Of a DNA stretch of 29,982 bases, positions 16,456 to 24,895 are shown piece after piece. Location of the stretch: assembly GCA_035258565.1 (NCBI GenBank), contig DATFXF010000317.1, forward strand, positions 1 to 29,982, read 5' to 3'. Source of the DNA: DATFXF01 sp035258565. GTDB lineage: Bacteria > Acidobacteriota > Terriglobia > Acidiferrales > UBA7541. Position numbers and translations under genes: made by a program. How positions within the stretch are numbered: position 1 is the stretch's first letter; each line of letters starts with the position of its first letter. Below the pieces are notes generated by a model. That model saw nothing but the letters and a program-made list of their open reading frames with translations. It was not told the DNA's origin and did no database searches.

Positions 16456-17991
16456 CTACCAATGCGCGCGGATGCGATAGCGCAGAACCGACATGCCGTC
16501 CTTGGCCACAGGCACTTGGAATTGGGCGGCCCAGGCTGCGGTTTTGCTCCACTTGTGTGTGGAGTGGAGCATCTCCCAATCGCCGCCGATGGGCTCGTCG
16601 ACCTCCACGGTAATGGGAACATCCTTGTGATTGCGCAGTGTGATTTCGAACTCCATCTCGTAGAGGTGATCGCTGACTCTTTTGAAGTCGGTCTGCTTGC
16701 GCTCCGAGACGACGTCGAAGGCGTTGCCGATGTGTAGGCTGAGCGTCTCGTCCTTGGGCGTGTGGCTGATATGATCTTCGCCGACAAACTGCACGCCCCC
16801 CTTGGAGTCCGCCTGGTAAACGCGAACCGTTCCGGCCGGCATGGGCATGCCGAGACCACCCTTTTCCTCATTCTTGAACTTGAAATACACCTTCACCGGG
16901 TCTTTGAACGGTGAGCCAGGATGCTGGTAGTTGTGGTAGTAGAACTGCTGCCCTTCGACCACGTAGGCTTTTCCCACCGGAACTCCCGTCGCATTGAGCA
17001 AGCTGATTTGCTTGCTTTCCTTGTCGAAGATGGATGTGCGCCGGCCGAGCGTGTAGAGGTGGTACTCGGAGAAAGCCTCCTGAGCGAACTGCCGGTCCTG
17101 TTCGGCTCGCGACAGCATAGCCTTGGCATTGGCTCCAGCAACGCCGTAAGACTCCATGACGCGGTGCAGGTCTCCAGCCACGAGTTGCAGCCGCGCGTTC
17201 TTGAAGGCCGTGCCCGTGTTGTTGACGAGTGTCACCCAGCCATCCAGGTCGGCGGACTTGTCGTCGCGGCCTACGGTAAGGACATAGTCGGCGCTCCAGG
17301 AGATGTTCCCGGCGAGATAGGAGGCCTCGACGCGCTGGCGCGGCGCCCCGCTATTCTCTAGCTCCCAGAGCAGCGTCGGGCGGCTGTAGAGATTCTCCGG
17401 CAACTCGGGGAAGCGATAGCTGTCCGCGGAGAGGCCGGTGACGATCTCGTTGCCGATCTTCCACACTGGGCCGTTGTTGTAGGCCAGCAGCGTGGCCTTC
17501 ACCTCCTCCCATTTGGTCGTGGCGTTTTCCTGGTGCGCGCGGACCAGTGTGAGTTCTCGGCCGACATACTTTTGCAGCAGCTTTTGTGGCTCGAGCAGGT
17601 CGTATTCGTAGTTCTGCTCGACGACGCCAAGGTGTGACGGCTCATTGAGCGAGCGGAGGTGCACCGTGGCCGGGTTGATGGTCGCGGCGATGTCCATGAA
17701 GCGCAGGCGGAAATCGCCGGTCGGTAGGGCCAGCTGGCGGACGTCGCGCACGAGCGCGATATTCGAGTTATAGACGGTCACGGCCAGGTCCACTTGATCG
17801 CTCGCCGATGTGCCGGGCTGCTCGTCTTTGGTTGAGGTCGTAACGGGCCCTGCGAGCCCTGCTTTCGCTGTGCCCGCTGTCGAATGGAACCACAGTGGCG
17901 GTACGGCGAGCAGGCTCGCTGCCAGCAGCCCGGCTCTGAGCTGGCTTGGTAGAAAGTTCGCCGGCCGATGCCGAAAGGTTCGAGAACGCAT
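16456..17991 (-). CDS. Exported DUF4139 domain protein
   Basis: This is a 511-residue protein from the ATG at 17991, with a GGAGGAG ribosome site directly upstream. It has a signal peptide (hydrophobic core around residues 19-34, after a basic start). The rest is a long beta-rich chain with the features I associate with DUF4139: an N-terminal VTVYNSNIALVRDVR strand pair, a central LVNNTGTAFKNARLQLVAGD segment and the C-terminal FEITLRNHKDVPITVEVDEPI. These proteins are uncharacterised surface or secreted beta-sandwich proteins, sometimes described as mucoidy-inhibitor A-like. It lies 99 bases downstream of the anti-sigma gene on the same strand, so it may be part of the sigma factor operon or its target. 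It converges on the S9 peptidase gene. Confidence 0.88.
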   Translation of the reverse strand: MRSRTFRHRPANFLPSQLRAGLLAASLLAVPPLWFHSTAGTAKAGLAGPVTTSTKDEQPGTSASDQVDLAVTVYNSNIALVRDVRQLALPTGDFRLRFMDIAATINPATVHLRSLNEPSHLGVVEQNYEYDLLEPQKLLQKYVGRELTLVRAHQENATTKWEEVKATLLAYNNGPVWKIGNEIVTGLSADSYRFPELPENLYSRPTLLWELENSGAPRQRVEASYLAGNISWSADYVLTVGRDDKSADLDGWVTLVNNTGTAFKNARLQLVAGDLHRVMESYGVAGANAKAMLSRAEQDRQFAQEAFSEYHLYTLGRRTSIFDKESKQISLLNATGVPVGKAYVVEGQQFYYHNYQHPGSPFKDPVKVYFKFKNEEKGGLGMPMPAGTVRVYQADSKGGVQFVGEDHISHTPKDETLSLHIGNAFDVVSERKQTDFKRVSDHLYEMEFEITLRNHKDVPITVEVDEPIGGDWEMLHSTHKWSKTAAWAAQFQVPVAKDGMSVLRYRIRAHW

Positions 17992-18090
17992 GTTGCTCCT
18001 CCCGAGATTTCTTCTCTGCGCCTGTTAGAACGCAGACATGGCAATTTCTTGCAGCGGAATCAGGACCGAGGGATGGGGAGGAGAAATTGT

Positions 18091-19467
18091 TTACTTAGTG
18101 GGGCCCTGCCAGGTCTGGCCGCCGTCGGTGGTGACGTAGATTTGCTTGCGGCCAGCTGAGACCTCGGCGCGAAGGGCGTCCTGGGCCTTGACGCTGGTCC
18201 AGTCCAACATGGTGGGCGAGGGGATTTTTTCCCAGTGTTCGCCGTCGGTGGTGCGCAGGATGGTTCCTGCGCGGCCCACTAGCCAGCAGACCGTATCGGA
18301 GGGCGCTGACCCGGCTACGAGGTCGGCATCCACTTTGCTGGCCTGTGCCTGCCACGTGCGGCCGGCATTGAGTGACCGCTCGATACTTCCTTGAGCGCCC
18401 ACGCGCCACATCACCCAGCCTCTCGCCGAAGCGATCATAGCCAGTGGCGACGACTTGTAGTTCGCGGCGCTGGACACTGTGACGGTGCCCGCCTGCGTTC
18501 TCTGCTCCGCCACGCCGGGTGCCTCCGCGGGCGGCGGTGCCTTGGCCAGCTCGCCGGCCGCCCTCTTGTCTGCCTCATCGCGCAACGTGCCGGACCTTGA
18601 CGCAGCTGCTCCGCCACTGAAGCCGCGGGCCGCTTCTTTTTTTTGCGCGGCGCGCTCTTGCTCGGCCAACTCTTTTCCCTCTGGGCGGGCGGCCGCCGGT
18701 GCGCCGGCAATTCCGCCAATCTGGGATGGGGTGGCTTGCACCCGGGCTCTCTCGCGTCGGATGGCATCGGCCAGGGAGTTTTTCGTCTCTAGGTTTGCCG
18801 GCCCGGTCGCCCCTTTCGCTCGTTGCGGAGGCTGCGTTTCGCTGTCTGCATCCATGCGCGACGTCGGAGCGTGCTTTTCCTTAGGGCGCGACGCCGGGGG
18901 CGCCGGCAGCGCGCCATTTTCGGCGGGCGCGTTCAGTGGTGGCACAGGAGCCTCTCTGTCCATCTCTTCTGACGGCACCGGGTTTACTTTGGCCACTCGG
19001 AGAGGCAGTTCGGGTGCGGGCCGGAGGATCAGCCAGAAGGCCGCGGCCACCGCGGCCGCCGCCAGTGGAGCGAGCCAATTCCAGCTGAGGTAGCGCCCCA
19101 GTGCCCACTCCTTTTTCCCAAGCGTTCTCCGAGCGGTCTCGGCTGCGGGTTCCGCCTTGCGCGATGGCGTTGCTGGGAGCGCCGCCTTTGCTGCCAGGGT
19201 CACGACTGGTTCAGGTTCTGCCTCGGACGTGGGTTTGGGTTCGCTGGTGAGGAGCGCGGCGAGCACCTGCTGGCAATGCGCGCAGCGAGAGAGATGCACT
19301 TCCCACTGGGACGCTTCCGTGGGGCTCAGGGCATGATCGAAATAGGCGGCAAGGATTTCCGGAGCGGGGCACTCCGCGCCTCTCTCGCCCAGCGTCTGTC
19401 GCAGGCTGGGCGCGAGCAATCGCTCGAGCATTTCTTCTCGAGCTTTCTCCGTGTCCCGTGGGTCCAT
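18091..19467 (-). CDS. Membrane anti-sigma factor with zinc-finger head and YCF48/BNR-like tail
   Basis: This is a 458-residue protein from the ATG at 19467 (a TTG two codons earlier is possible). The cytoplasmic N-terminus has the zinc anti-sigma motif H58-x3-C62-x2-C65 (HLSRCAHC). One transmembrane helix follows at about 125-150 (WLAPLAAAAVAAAFWLIL). A long Ala/Pro/Glu-rich low-complexity linker leads to a periplasmic C-terminal domain (~350-458) with WLVGRAGTILRTTDGEHWEKI and TTDGGQTWQG, the repeated hairpins of YCF48/BNR propellers. The head should bind the sigma factor encoded immediately upstream, and the periplasmic part may sense a signal. The pairing of anti-sigma head and BNR tail has been seen in acidobacterial genomes (from memory). 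Confidence 0.85.
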   Translation of the reverse strand: MDPRDTEKAREEMLERLLAPSLRQTLGERGAECPAPEILAAYFDHALSPTEASQWEVHLSRCAHCQQVLAALLTSEPKPTSEAEPEPVVTLAAKAALPATPSRKAEPAAETARRTLGKKEWALGRYLSWNWLAPLAAAAVAAAFWLILRPAPELPLRVAKVNPVPSEEMDREAPVPPLNAPAENGALPAPPASRPKEKHAPTSRMDADSETQPPQRAKGATGPANLETKNSLADAIRRERARVQATPSQIGGIAGAPAAARPEGKELAEQERAAQKKEAARGFSGGAAASRSGTLRDEADKRAAGELAKAPPPAEAPGVAEQRTQAGTVTVSSAANYKSSPLAMIASARGWVMWRVGAQGSIERSLNAGRTWQAQASKVDADLVAGSAPSDTVCWLVGRAGTILRTTDGEHWEKIPSPTMLDWTSVKAQDALRAEVSAGRKQIYVTTDGGQTWQGPTK

Positions 19468-19552
19468 CGCCAACCTTCTCTAGTCTAGAACGAAGCGGCC
19501 TTCGATTCTTGCACCCCTTCGGGCTGTGCGTGCTCGAACGCTCCCATTGGCC

Positions 19553-20530
19553 TCATTCCTCGGCGAGTTTCGGCCGCGGCGTCTCCCGAGAGAGCGCGCC
19601 CGTCAGATCGAAAGGCCACTGTTCGAGCGCATATTCGAAGCACAAATGGATCTGTGCCTCGCTCAGTCTTGCGGCGGGCGGCGCCCCCCCGACGGAAACT
19701 CGGCCGTCACGCAACGCAGCCTCGACGGACTGGCGAAGCTCGCGCCGGATGCGGTCGAGGTGCCGCGACGTCGTGGCCTCGTGCTCCCCCAGAATTCTGC
19801 CGATCTGCGCCAGGGTCAGTTCCTGAACGTAATAACAGGCTAACCGCAGGCGGTCGCGCGCGTGGAGTCGAGTCAGCACCTCGGTCAATGCCACGTGTAG
19901 CAGCGCGACATACCGCGCGCGGTCGGGGTCCGGCGGCGCGTCTCGCTTGGGGCCGCCGAGTGTCTCCGGCTCTTCGTTCTCGTCGAGCGATTCGGTGCGT
20001 TGACTGGCTCGCAGCGCATCCACGTGGCGCCGCGCCAGCACTGCGCGCAACCACGTGGAGAGCTTGCTGCGGCCGTCGAAATAGTCGAAGAGCGACCGCC
20101 GCTTGGCCTCCGCACCCTCGCCGCGGGGCGCGAGCCCATAGAGTTCCGCGTAGATCGAATCGGCCAGGTCGCGCGCCCGGGCTTCGTCGCCCTGACCGAT
20201 AATGGCGCGGGCTGCGGCGTAGAGGTCCTGCCGGTAACGCTCGATGAAATGCTCCCAGGCTTGCTCGTTGCCGTCGCTGCACGCGCAGGCCAAGGCCAGG
20301 TCTTCCAGGTGCAGCGACTCGAGGTACCCAGTCAGTTCCGCAGCCGCCGGGCAAGCCTCGGGAAAGCGATGCGCGGCGCTGCGCAGCAGCGCTTTCGCGA
20401 ACCGCGCGTGCGTGAGCCCCCACCGCGCCGCATCCGTCTTCCGGAACAGCTCCTCGACCAGGCGCGCGTGCGAGGATAGAAACTCCTCCAGGCGGCTGGT
20501 GGGGCTCTCGGCTGGGCCCTCTCGAGGCAT
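19553..20530 (-). CDS. ECF-like RNA polymerase sigma factor with long N-terminal extension
   Basis: This is a 325-residue protein from the ATG at 20530 (MPREGPAES); the frame is open to 20752 but lacks sigma features there. Region 2 lies at about 90-175 (IERYRQDLYAAARAII to STWLRAVLARRHVDALR). Region 4 lies at about 220-270 (ARDRLRLACYYVQELTLAQIGRILGEHEATTSRHLDRI), a clear helix-turn-helix. Typical ECF factors have about 190 residues; here an ~85-residue helical N-terminal extension and a ~55-residue C-terminal tail are added. The extension contains Cys60, Cys82 and Cys84. The anti-sigma gene begins 85 bases downstream. Such pairs usually activate their own promoter, but no ECF consensus is obvious in the gap before 20815. 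Confidence 0.85.
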   Translation of the reverse strand: MPREGPAESPTSRLEEFLSSHARLVEELFRKTDAARWGLTHARFAKALLRSAAHRFPEACPAAAELTGYLESLHLEDLALACACSDGNEQAWEHFIERYRQDLYAAARAIIGQGDEARARDLADSIYAELYGLAPRGEGAEAKRRSLFDYFDGRSKLSTWLRAVLARRHVDALRASQRTESLDENEEPETLGGPKRDAPPDPDRARYVALLHVALTEVLTRLHARDRLRLACYYVQELTLAQIGRILGEHEATTSRHLDRIRRELRQSVEAALRDGRVSVGGAPPAARLSEAQIHLCFEYALEQWPFDLTGALSRETPRPKLAEE

Positions 20531-20814
20531 AGGGGGCTTGTGGTCCTCTTCTCCATGATAGCCCACTGGAGCGAGGGGTTGCTTGCGCGTTTCGAGTCGC
20601 TTGCCGTGTGAAACATTCGGCCACCCCCGCACGTCTAGTGGGCAGCCGGGCCGAAAGGGTAGTTTTGGAGGCAGCACTGGAGTATGATTCGTTTCGCTGG
20701 GGGGCGAGCGGTATCCCCCGGCACTCCTCAGAAGTGGCTGTTGACCCGGCACCTAGGCCATGAGTCTCCGACTCCTCTCCGCTTGGTCTCCCTGGTTGTC
20801 CCGGAGGTCTTTCC
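20531..20814. promoter_or_regulatory. Divergent intergenic region between sigma factor and molybdenum hydroxylase genes
   Basis: This 284-base gap separates two genes reading away from each other and must carry promoters in both directions. A TTGACC -35-like hexamer lies near 20739 on the plus strand, without a clear -10 partner. GGAGG at 20803-20807 is the ribosome site of the 2Fe-2S subunit gene. A G-run followed by a C-run (about 20699-20718) can form a short hairpin. No operator is identifiable by eye. Confidence 0.35.
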
Positions 20815-21492
20815 ATGTCTAAGAAGGATGAGCGCAAGGGCTCACGCAAATCCGGTTCGTCGAAGCAGGGCCTGAACCGGCGCGAGTTCGTCAAGCTGGT
20901 CGGCGGGACAGGAGTCGCAGTTTCCGCGGGCGTATTGGATGGCGGCGCGCTGCTTGAGGCCCAGGCGCCGGCGGGAGGCGTCGTCGTTGGCCCCGGCGCC
21001 GCGCCGTTGACGCTGCGCATCAACGGGCAACCCAAGAGAGTGACGGTTGAACCCCGCGTAACGCTGCTCGATGCCCTGCGTAATCACCTCGATCTGACAG
21101 GGGCCAAAAAAGTCTGCGACCGCGGTACCTGCGGGGCCTGCACGGTAATCATGAATGGCCAGGCCGTCTATTCCTGTTCGGTCCTGGCGATAGACGTTGC
21201 CGAGCGGCCGGGGCATCCCGCCGCTGACATTCAGACGATCGAGGGCTTGGCGCCCGAGGACCAACTCCACGCGGTTTCTGCGGCCTTCGTCGAGAACGAC
21301 GCGCAGCAGTGCGGTTTCTGCACGCCGGGCTTCGTGATGGCGTCGAAGGCCTATCTCGATCGCCATCCCCATCCCACCTATGAGCAGGTGCAACACGCCT
21401 TAGGGGGCAACCTGTGCCGCTGCGGCACTTACATGGGTGTCCGCAAAGCCGTTCTGGACGCGGCCATGCAAATGAAAGGGGGGCGCGCCTGA
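20815..21492 (+). CDS. Tat-exported 2Fe-2S subunit of a xanthine/aldehyde dehydrogenase family enzyme
   Basis: This is a 225-residue protein. The ATG at 20815 follows GGAGG by seven bases. The N-terminus has a twin-arginine signal (NRREFVKLVGG, Arg22-Arg23, then a Gly/Ala/Val hydrophobic part). Then come a plant-type ferredoxin domain with Cys101, 106, 109 and 121 for one 2Fe-2S cluster, and a helical domain with Cys166, 169, 201 and 203 for the cluster next to the molybdenum cofactor. It carries electrons from molybdopterin to the FAD subunit. As the only subunit with a Tat signal it probably carries the folded complex to the periplasm. Its TGA overlaps the ATG of the next gene by one base (TGATG), implying coupled translation. 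Confidence 0.93.
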   Translation: MSKKDERKGSRKSGSSKQGLNRREFVKLVGGTGVAVSAGVLDGGALLEAQAPAGGVVVGPGAAPLTLRINGQPKRVTVEPRVTLLDALRNHLDLTGAKKVCDRGTCGACTVIMNGQAVYSCSVLAIDVAERPGHPAADIQTIEGLAPEDQLHAVSAAFVENDAQQCGFCTPGFVMASKAYLDRHPHPTYEQVQHALGGNLCRCGTYMGVRKAVLDAAMQMKGGRA

Positions 21493-23627
21493 TGGCCGAC
21501 TATCACTGGCCCCCTGCGGGCACACGCAGTCTGATCGGCAAGCGCATCTCGCGGCTCGATGGCCCCAGCAAGGCCTCGGGGCGCGCCAAGTATACCTACG
21601 ACGTCAATCGGCCCGGCATGCTCTACGGCAAGATGGTGCTGGCTCCCTACGCCCACGCGAAGGTGGTGAGCATCGATTCGAGTGCCGCGGAAAAGATGCC
21701 GGGTGTGAAAGCCATCGAAGTGATGGTGGACCCAAGCGGCTCTGCCAAGGAAATCCTGTGGGCAGGCACGCCGGTGGTCGCCGTGGCGGCAGAGACCGAA
21801 GAGCAGGCCCGCGACGCCGCGCGGCGGATCAAGGTTCAGTACGAGAAGATGCCTCATCTGGTCAACGACTTTGATCTCACGCGGGCGGGCGACCGCACGA
21901 AGCAAACAGCCGAGCAAACCGACGGCAATCCCGAACAGGGTTTCCAGGCCGCAGAAGTGGTTCACGAAGGGCAGTATGGCTCTCGGGGCATCACCCATTG
22001 TTGCCTGGAGTCGCACGGACAGGTGGCCGAATGGGAGGGCGAGAACCTGACTGTCTGGGCTTCAACGCAGAACGTCACCGGGGTGGCCGGCGAGTTCGCC
22101 AAGAGCTTGAACGTGGGTGCGGACAAGGTGCGGGTGCTTACCCCGGTGATGGGCGGGGGCTTCGGTAGCAAGTTTGGCGCCGACGTCTGGGGTCCGTCGT
22201 GCGCGCGGCTCGCGCAGAAGGCGGGCTACCCAGTGAAGATGATGCTCGAGCGCGACCAAGAGTTGATGGTTGCCGGCGCCCGGCCATCGATCTACGCCAA
22301 GGTGCGCGTGGGAGCCAAGAAAGATGGCACGCTGACGGCCTGGGATTCGGAATCCTGGGGCACCACCGGGCCCGCCAGCCAGGGCGGCCCGCCGAATCTG
22401 CCGTACGTGGTCCGCGTTCCGGACCGGCGCACGCGCCACACGGCGGTGCTCACCAATATCGGCCCCAGCCGTGCCTGGCGCGCGCCGAACCACCCGCAGA
22501 TGTGTCTGATCACGATGGCAGCGCTCGACGATCTGGCGGCCAAGCTCGGCATGGATCCGCTCGAATTCTTCCTGAAGAACATCCAGATGACCGGGCAACT
22601 CGCCAACACCTACCAGGCCGAGTTGGGGAAGGCAGCCGAGCTGATCGGCTGGCAGAAGAAGTGGCACCCGCGAGGCGACCAAGCGCCGGGCCCGATCAAA
22701 CGAGGCTTGGGGCTGTCCATCCACACCTGGGGTGGCGCGGGCCATCCAAGCAACTGCTCTTGCACGATTCATCCGGATGGGGCAGTGGAAGTTTCCTTGG
22801 CTTCGCAGGACCTTGGCACCGGCACGCGCACGGTAATCGGCATTGTTGCCGCGGAAACGTTCGGGCTACCCCTCGAAGCGGTGCGGGTGAATATCGGCGA
22901 CTCACGCTACCCGCCCTCCGGGGCTTCCGGCGGTTCGACCACGGTCGGAGGCGTCAGCTCCTCTACTCGGCGCGCGACGACCAACGCGCTGAACGAGCTG
23001 CTCGCCAAGGTGGCTCCGTCGCTGGGCGCGGAGGCGGATCAATTGGAAGCCATCGGCGGGCGAATCCAGGTAAAGGGCGATCCGTCGAAAGGAATCAGTT
23101 GGAAGCAAGCGTGCGCCAAGCTTGGCACCACGTCCGTGACCGCCGCTGGCCAAACCTCGCGCGACTTGATCTCGAGCGGCGTGGGCGGTGCGCAGATGGC
23201 TGAGGTGGCCGTAGACGTCGAAACCGGCGTGGTGAAGCTCGAGAAGCTGGTTGCCGTCCAGGATTGCGGCTTGATCATCGATCTGAAGACGGCCGAGAGC
23301 CAGATCTATGGCGCCTGCATCATGGGCGTGTGCTACGCGCTCTATGAAGAAAAGATCATGGATGAGCAGACCGGGTGCTGCCTCAACGCGGACATGGAGT
23401 TCTATAAGCTGGCGGGAATCGCCGACATCGGTGAGCTCGTCGTGCACATGATGGCTGGCGCGGGCTACGACGAGCGCGGCGTGATCGGGCTCGGCGAGCC
23501 GCCGGTGGTCTCGCCCGGCGCGGCCATTTCTAACGCGTTAGCCAACGCGATTGGCGTCCGCGTTCCCCGGCTCCCGCTAACGCCCGACCAGGTGCTTCAC
23601 GCGCTCGAGAAAGGAGGCGCGGCCTGA
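21492..23627 (+). CDS. Molybdopterin-binding large subunit, xanthine dehydrogenase family
   Basis: This is a 711-residue catalytic subunit. The ATG at 21492 overlaps the previous stop. Family landmarks are the N-terminal GKRISRLDGPSKASGRAKYTYD domain, the Gly-rich MGGGFGSKFG loop that contacts the cofactor, the ARPS/RAWRAPNHPQ region, and the C-terminal GLGEPPVVSPG, whose Glu669 matches the active-site base of this enzyme class. It would hydroxylate an aldehyde or N-heterocycle using water, passing electrons to the 2Fe-2S subunit. The substrate cannot be deduced. Purine-specific residues were not verified and the gene context is not purine catabolism. Its stop again overlaps the next start (TGATG at 23625-23629). 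No molybdenum-cofactor maturation gene (coxF/xdhC type) lies nearby. Confidence 0.93.
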   Translation: MADYHWPPAGTRSLIGKRISRLDGPSKASGRAKYTYDVNRPGMLYGKMVLAPYAHAKVVSIDSSAAEKMPGVKAIEVMVDPSGSAKEILWAGTPVVAVAAETEEQARDAARRIKVQYEKMPHLVNDFDLTRAGDRTKQTAEQTDGNPEQGFQAAEVVHEGQYGSRGITHCCLESHGQVAEWEGENLTVWASTQNVTGVAGEFAKSLNVGADKVRVLTPVMGGGFGSKFGADVWGPSCARLAQKAGYPVKMMLERDQELMVAGARPSIYAKVRVGAKKDGTLTAWDSESWGTTGPASQGGPPNLPYVVRVPDRRTRHTAVLTNIGPSRAWRAPNHPQMCLITMAALDDLAAKLGMDPLEFFLKNIQMTGQLANTYQAELGKAAELIGWQKKWHPRGDQAPGPIKRGLGLSIHTWGGAGHPSNCSCTIHPDGAVEVSLASQDLGTGTRTVIGIVAAETFGLPLEAVRVNIGDSRYPPSGASGGSTTVGGVSSSTRRATTNALNELLAKVAPSLGAEADQLEAIGGRIQVKGDPSKGISWKQACAKLGTTSVTAAGQTSRDLISSGVGGAQMAEVAVDVETGVVKLEKLVAVQDCGLIIDLKTAESQIYGACIMGVCYALYEEKIMDEQTGCCLNADMEFYKLAGIADIGELVVHMMAGAGYDERGVIGLGEPPVVSPGAAISNALANAIGVRVPRLPLTPDQVLHALEKGGAA

Positions 23628-24616
23628 TGGAAGCCTTCGAATATGCCCATCCGAACAATTTGAAGGAAGCGGTAGCCCTGCTCGGCACGGGTTGGGGCGA
23701 TGCCGAAATCCTGGCGGGAGGCACCGACCTGCTCAGCTTGATGAAGAATTACGTGGCCACGCCAAAGCGCGTGGTGAACATCAAAGGCATTCCGGAGCTC
23801 GGGGGCATCCGTCCGACAAAGGAAGGTTTGGTGATCGGAGCGCTGGTCACGCTCGAAGAGTTGCGCGCGAGCAAGAGCGTCGAAACTAACTATCCGGCAT
23901 TGATACAGGCTGCCGCCGGCGTGACCAGTCCGCAGATCCGCAACATGGGCACCGTGGGCGGCGACGTCTGCCAGCGCCCCCGCTGCTGGTATTTCCGCAA
24001 TGGCTTTGGACTGCTGGCGCGCGACGAAAGCGGTCGGTCGCTCGTGCCCAACGGCGAGAACAGGTATCACGCCATCCTGGGCAACGAGGGCCCGGCATAT
24101 TTCGTCAATCCCTCGAGCCTGGCGCCCGCGCTGATCGCGCTCGGAGCCAAGGTTCGCTTGTTCGGTGCCAAGGGAGCGCGGGAAGTGGCGCTGGCGGACT
24201 TTTTCGTCCTCCCCAAGAAGGACACTGAACGCGAGAACATCTTGCAGCCGAACGAGATCCTCACCCACGTGGTGGTCCCGGCGGCGTCTGCCGGCCTGCT
24301 CAGCTCGACCTACGAGGTGCGCCAGAAGGAGGCGCTCGATTGGCCGCTCGCGACCGCTGCTGTCGCACTTAAAATGCAAGCGGGCAAGGTGACGCGCGCC
24401 AGCATCGTGCTCGGGCATGTCGCGCCGGTTCCGTGGCCGGCGCCGGAAGCTGAAAAAGCACTCCTTGGGCAGGCGATGACAGAGCAGGCCGCAGCTCATG
24501 CGGGAGAGGAAGCCGTCCGCGGCGCGCGGCCGCTCAGTGGCAATGCCTACAAGATCCAACTGGCGCGCGTCTCGGTCAAACGGGCGTTGCTCCAGGCGGC
24601 CAAAGGGGGCGCATAG
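23627..24616 (+). CDS. FAD-binding middle subunit, xanthine dehydrogenase family
   Basis: This is a 329-residue subunit of the CoxM/XdhB type, translationally coupled to the large subunit. FAD contacts are in ILAGGTDLLSLMK (28-40) and in PQIRNMGTVGGDVCQRP (102-118). Next to the second motif there is an extra segment starting C115-x4-C120-WYFRNG that most CoxM-type subunits do not have. A comparable Cys-bearing insert in the beta subunit of 4-hydroxybenzoyl-CoA reductase holds a 4Fe-4S cluster, but here only two Cys are seen in the segment, so a cluster is unlikely without partners. Electrons would leave from FAD to an unknown acceptor. The Tat signal lies on the small subunit, so this protein would be carried along. 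Confidence 0.92.
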   Translation: MEAFEYAHPNNLKEAVALLGTGWGDAEILAGGTDLLSLMKNYVATPKRVVNIKGIPELGGIRPTKEGLVIGALVTLEELRASKSVETNYPALIQAAAGVTSPQIRNMGTVGGDVCQRPRCWYFRNGFGLLARDESGRSLVPNGENRYHAILGNEGPAYFVNPSSLAPALIALGAKVRLFGAKGAREVALADFFVLPKKDTERENILQPNEILTHVVVPAASAGLLSSTYEVRQKEALDWPLATAAVALKMQAGKVTRASIVLGHVAPVPWPAPEAEKALLGQAMTEQAAAHAGEEAVRGARPLSGNAYKIQLARVSVKRALLQAAKGGA

Positions 24617-24618
24617 CC

Positions 24619-24831
24619 ATGCCAACCCTGAATGCTTTGATCCTGCGCGGCGAAGTCTGCTCATGCCTGCGGGAGAAGAAGATGTTTTATCAGTCAGAGG
24701 AGGACGCCGGAGCCTCCCGGCCTGAGGGCCCCTTCTGGTGCGCGCTGACGCAGTCCTTGCTCGGGCCGGATGGCAAGGTGGCGGACGCGGTGAGCTGCCG
24801 CCCGGGTCGCACGTGCTGCGAAGTTGCCTAG
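24619..24831 (+). CDS. Small Cys-rich protein at the end of the molybdenum hydroxylase operon
   Basis: This is a 70-residue protein whose ATG lies two bases after the stop of the FAD subunit gene, which strongly supports co-transcription and true coding. It has six cysteines: C14 and C16 (CSC), C41 (FWC), C60, and C66-C67. There is no signal peptide and no transmembrane helix. The segment FWCALTQSLLGPDGK is a compact conserved-looking core. I do not recognise a characterised family. The Cys pattern suggests a metal- or cluster-binding small protein, possibly a maturation factor or electron-carrier accessory for the hydroxylase; this is inferred from context only. Confidence 0.7.
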   Translation: MPTLNALILRGEVCSCLREKKMFYQSEEDAGASRPEGPFWCALTQSLLGPDGKVADAVSCRPGRTCCEVA

Positions 24832-24895
24832 CCGTGGCAATTGAATGCTGCGCCGGACGGTGAGAAAATACGAGAGATAGGCGGGGAGGAATGTC

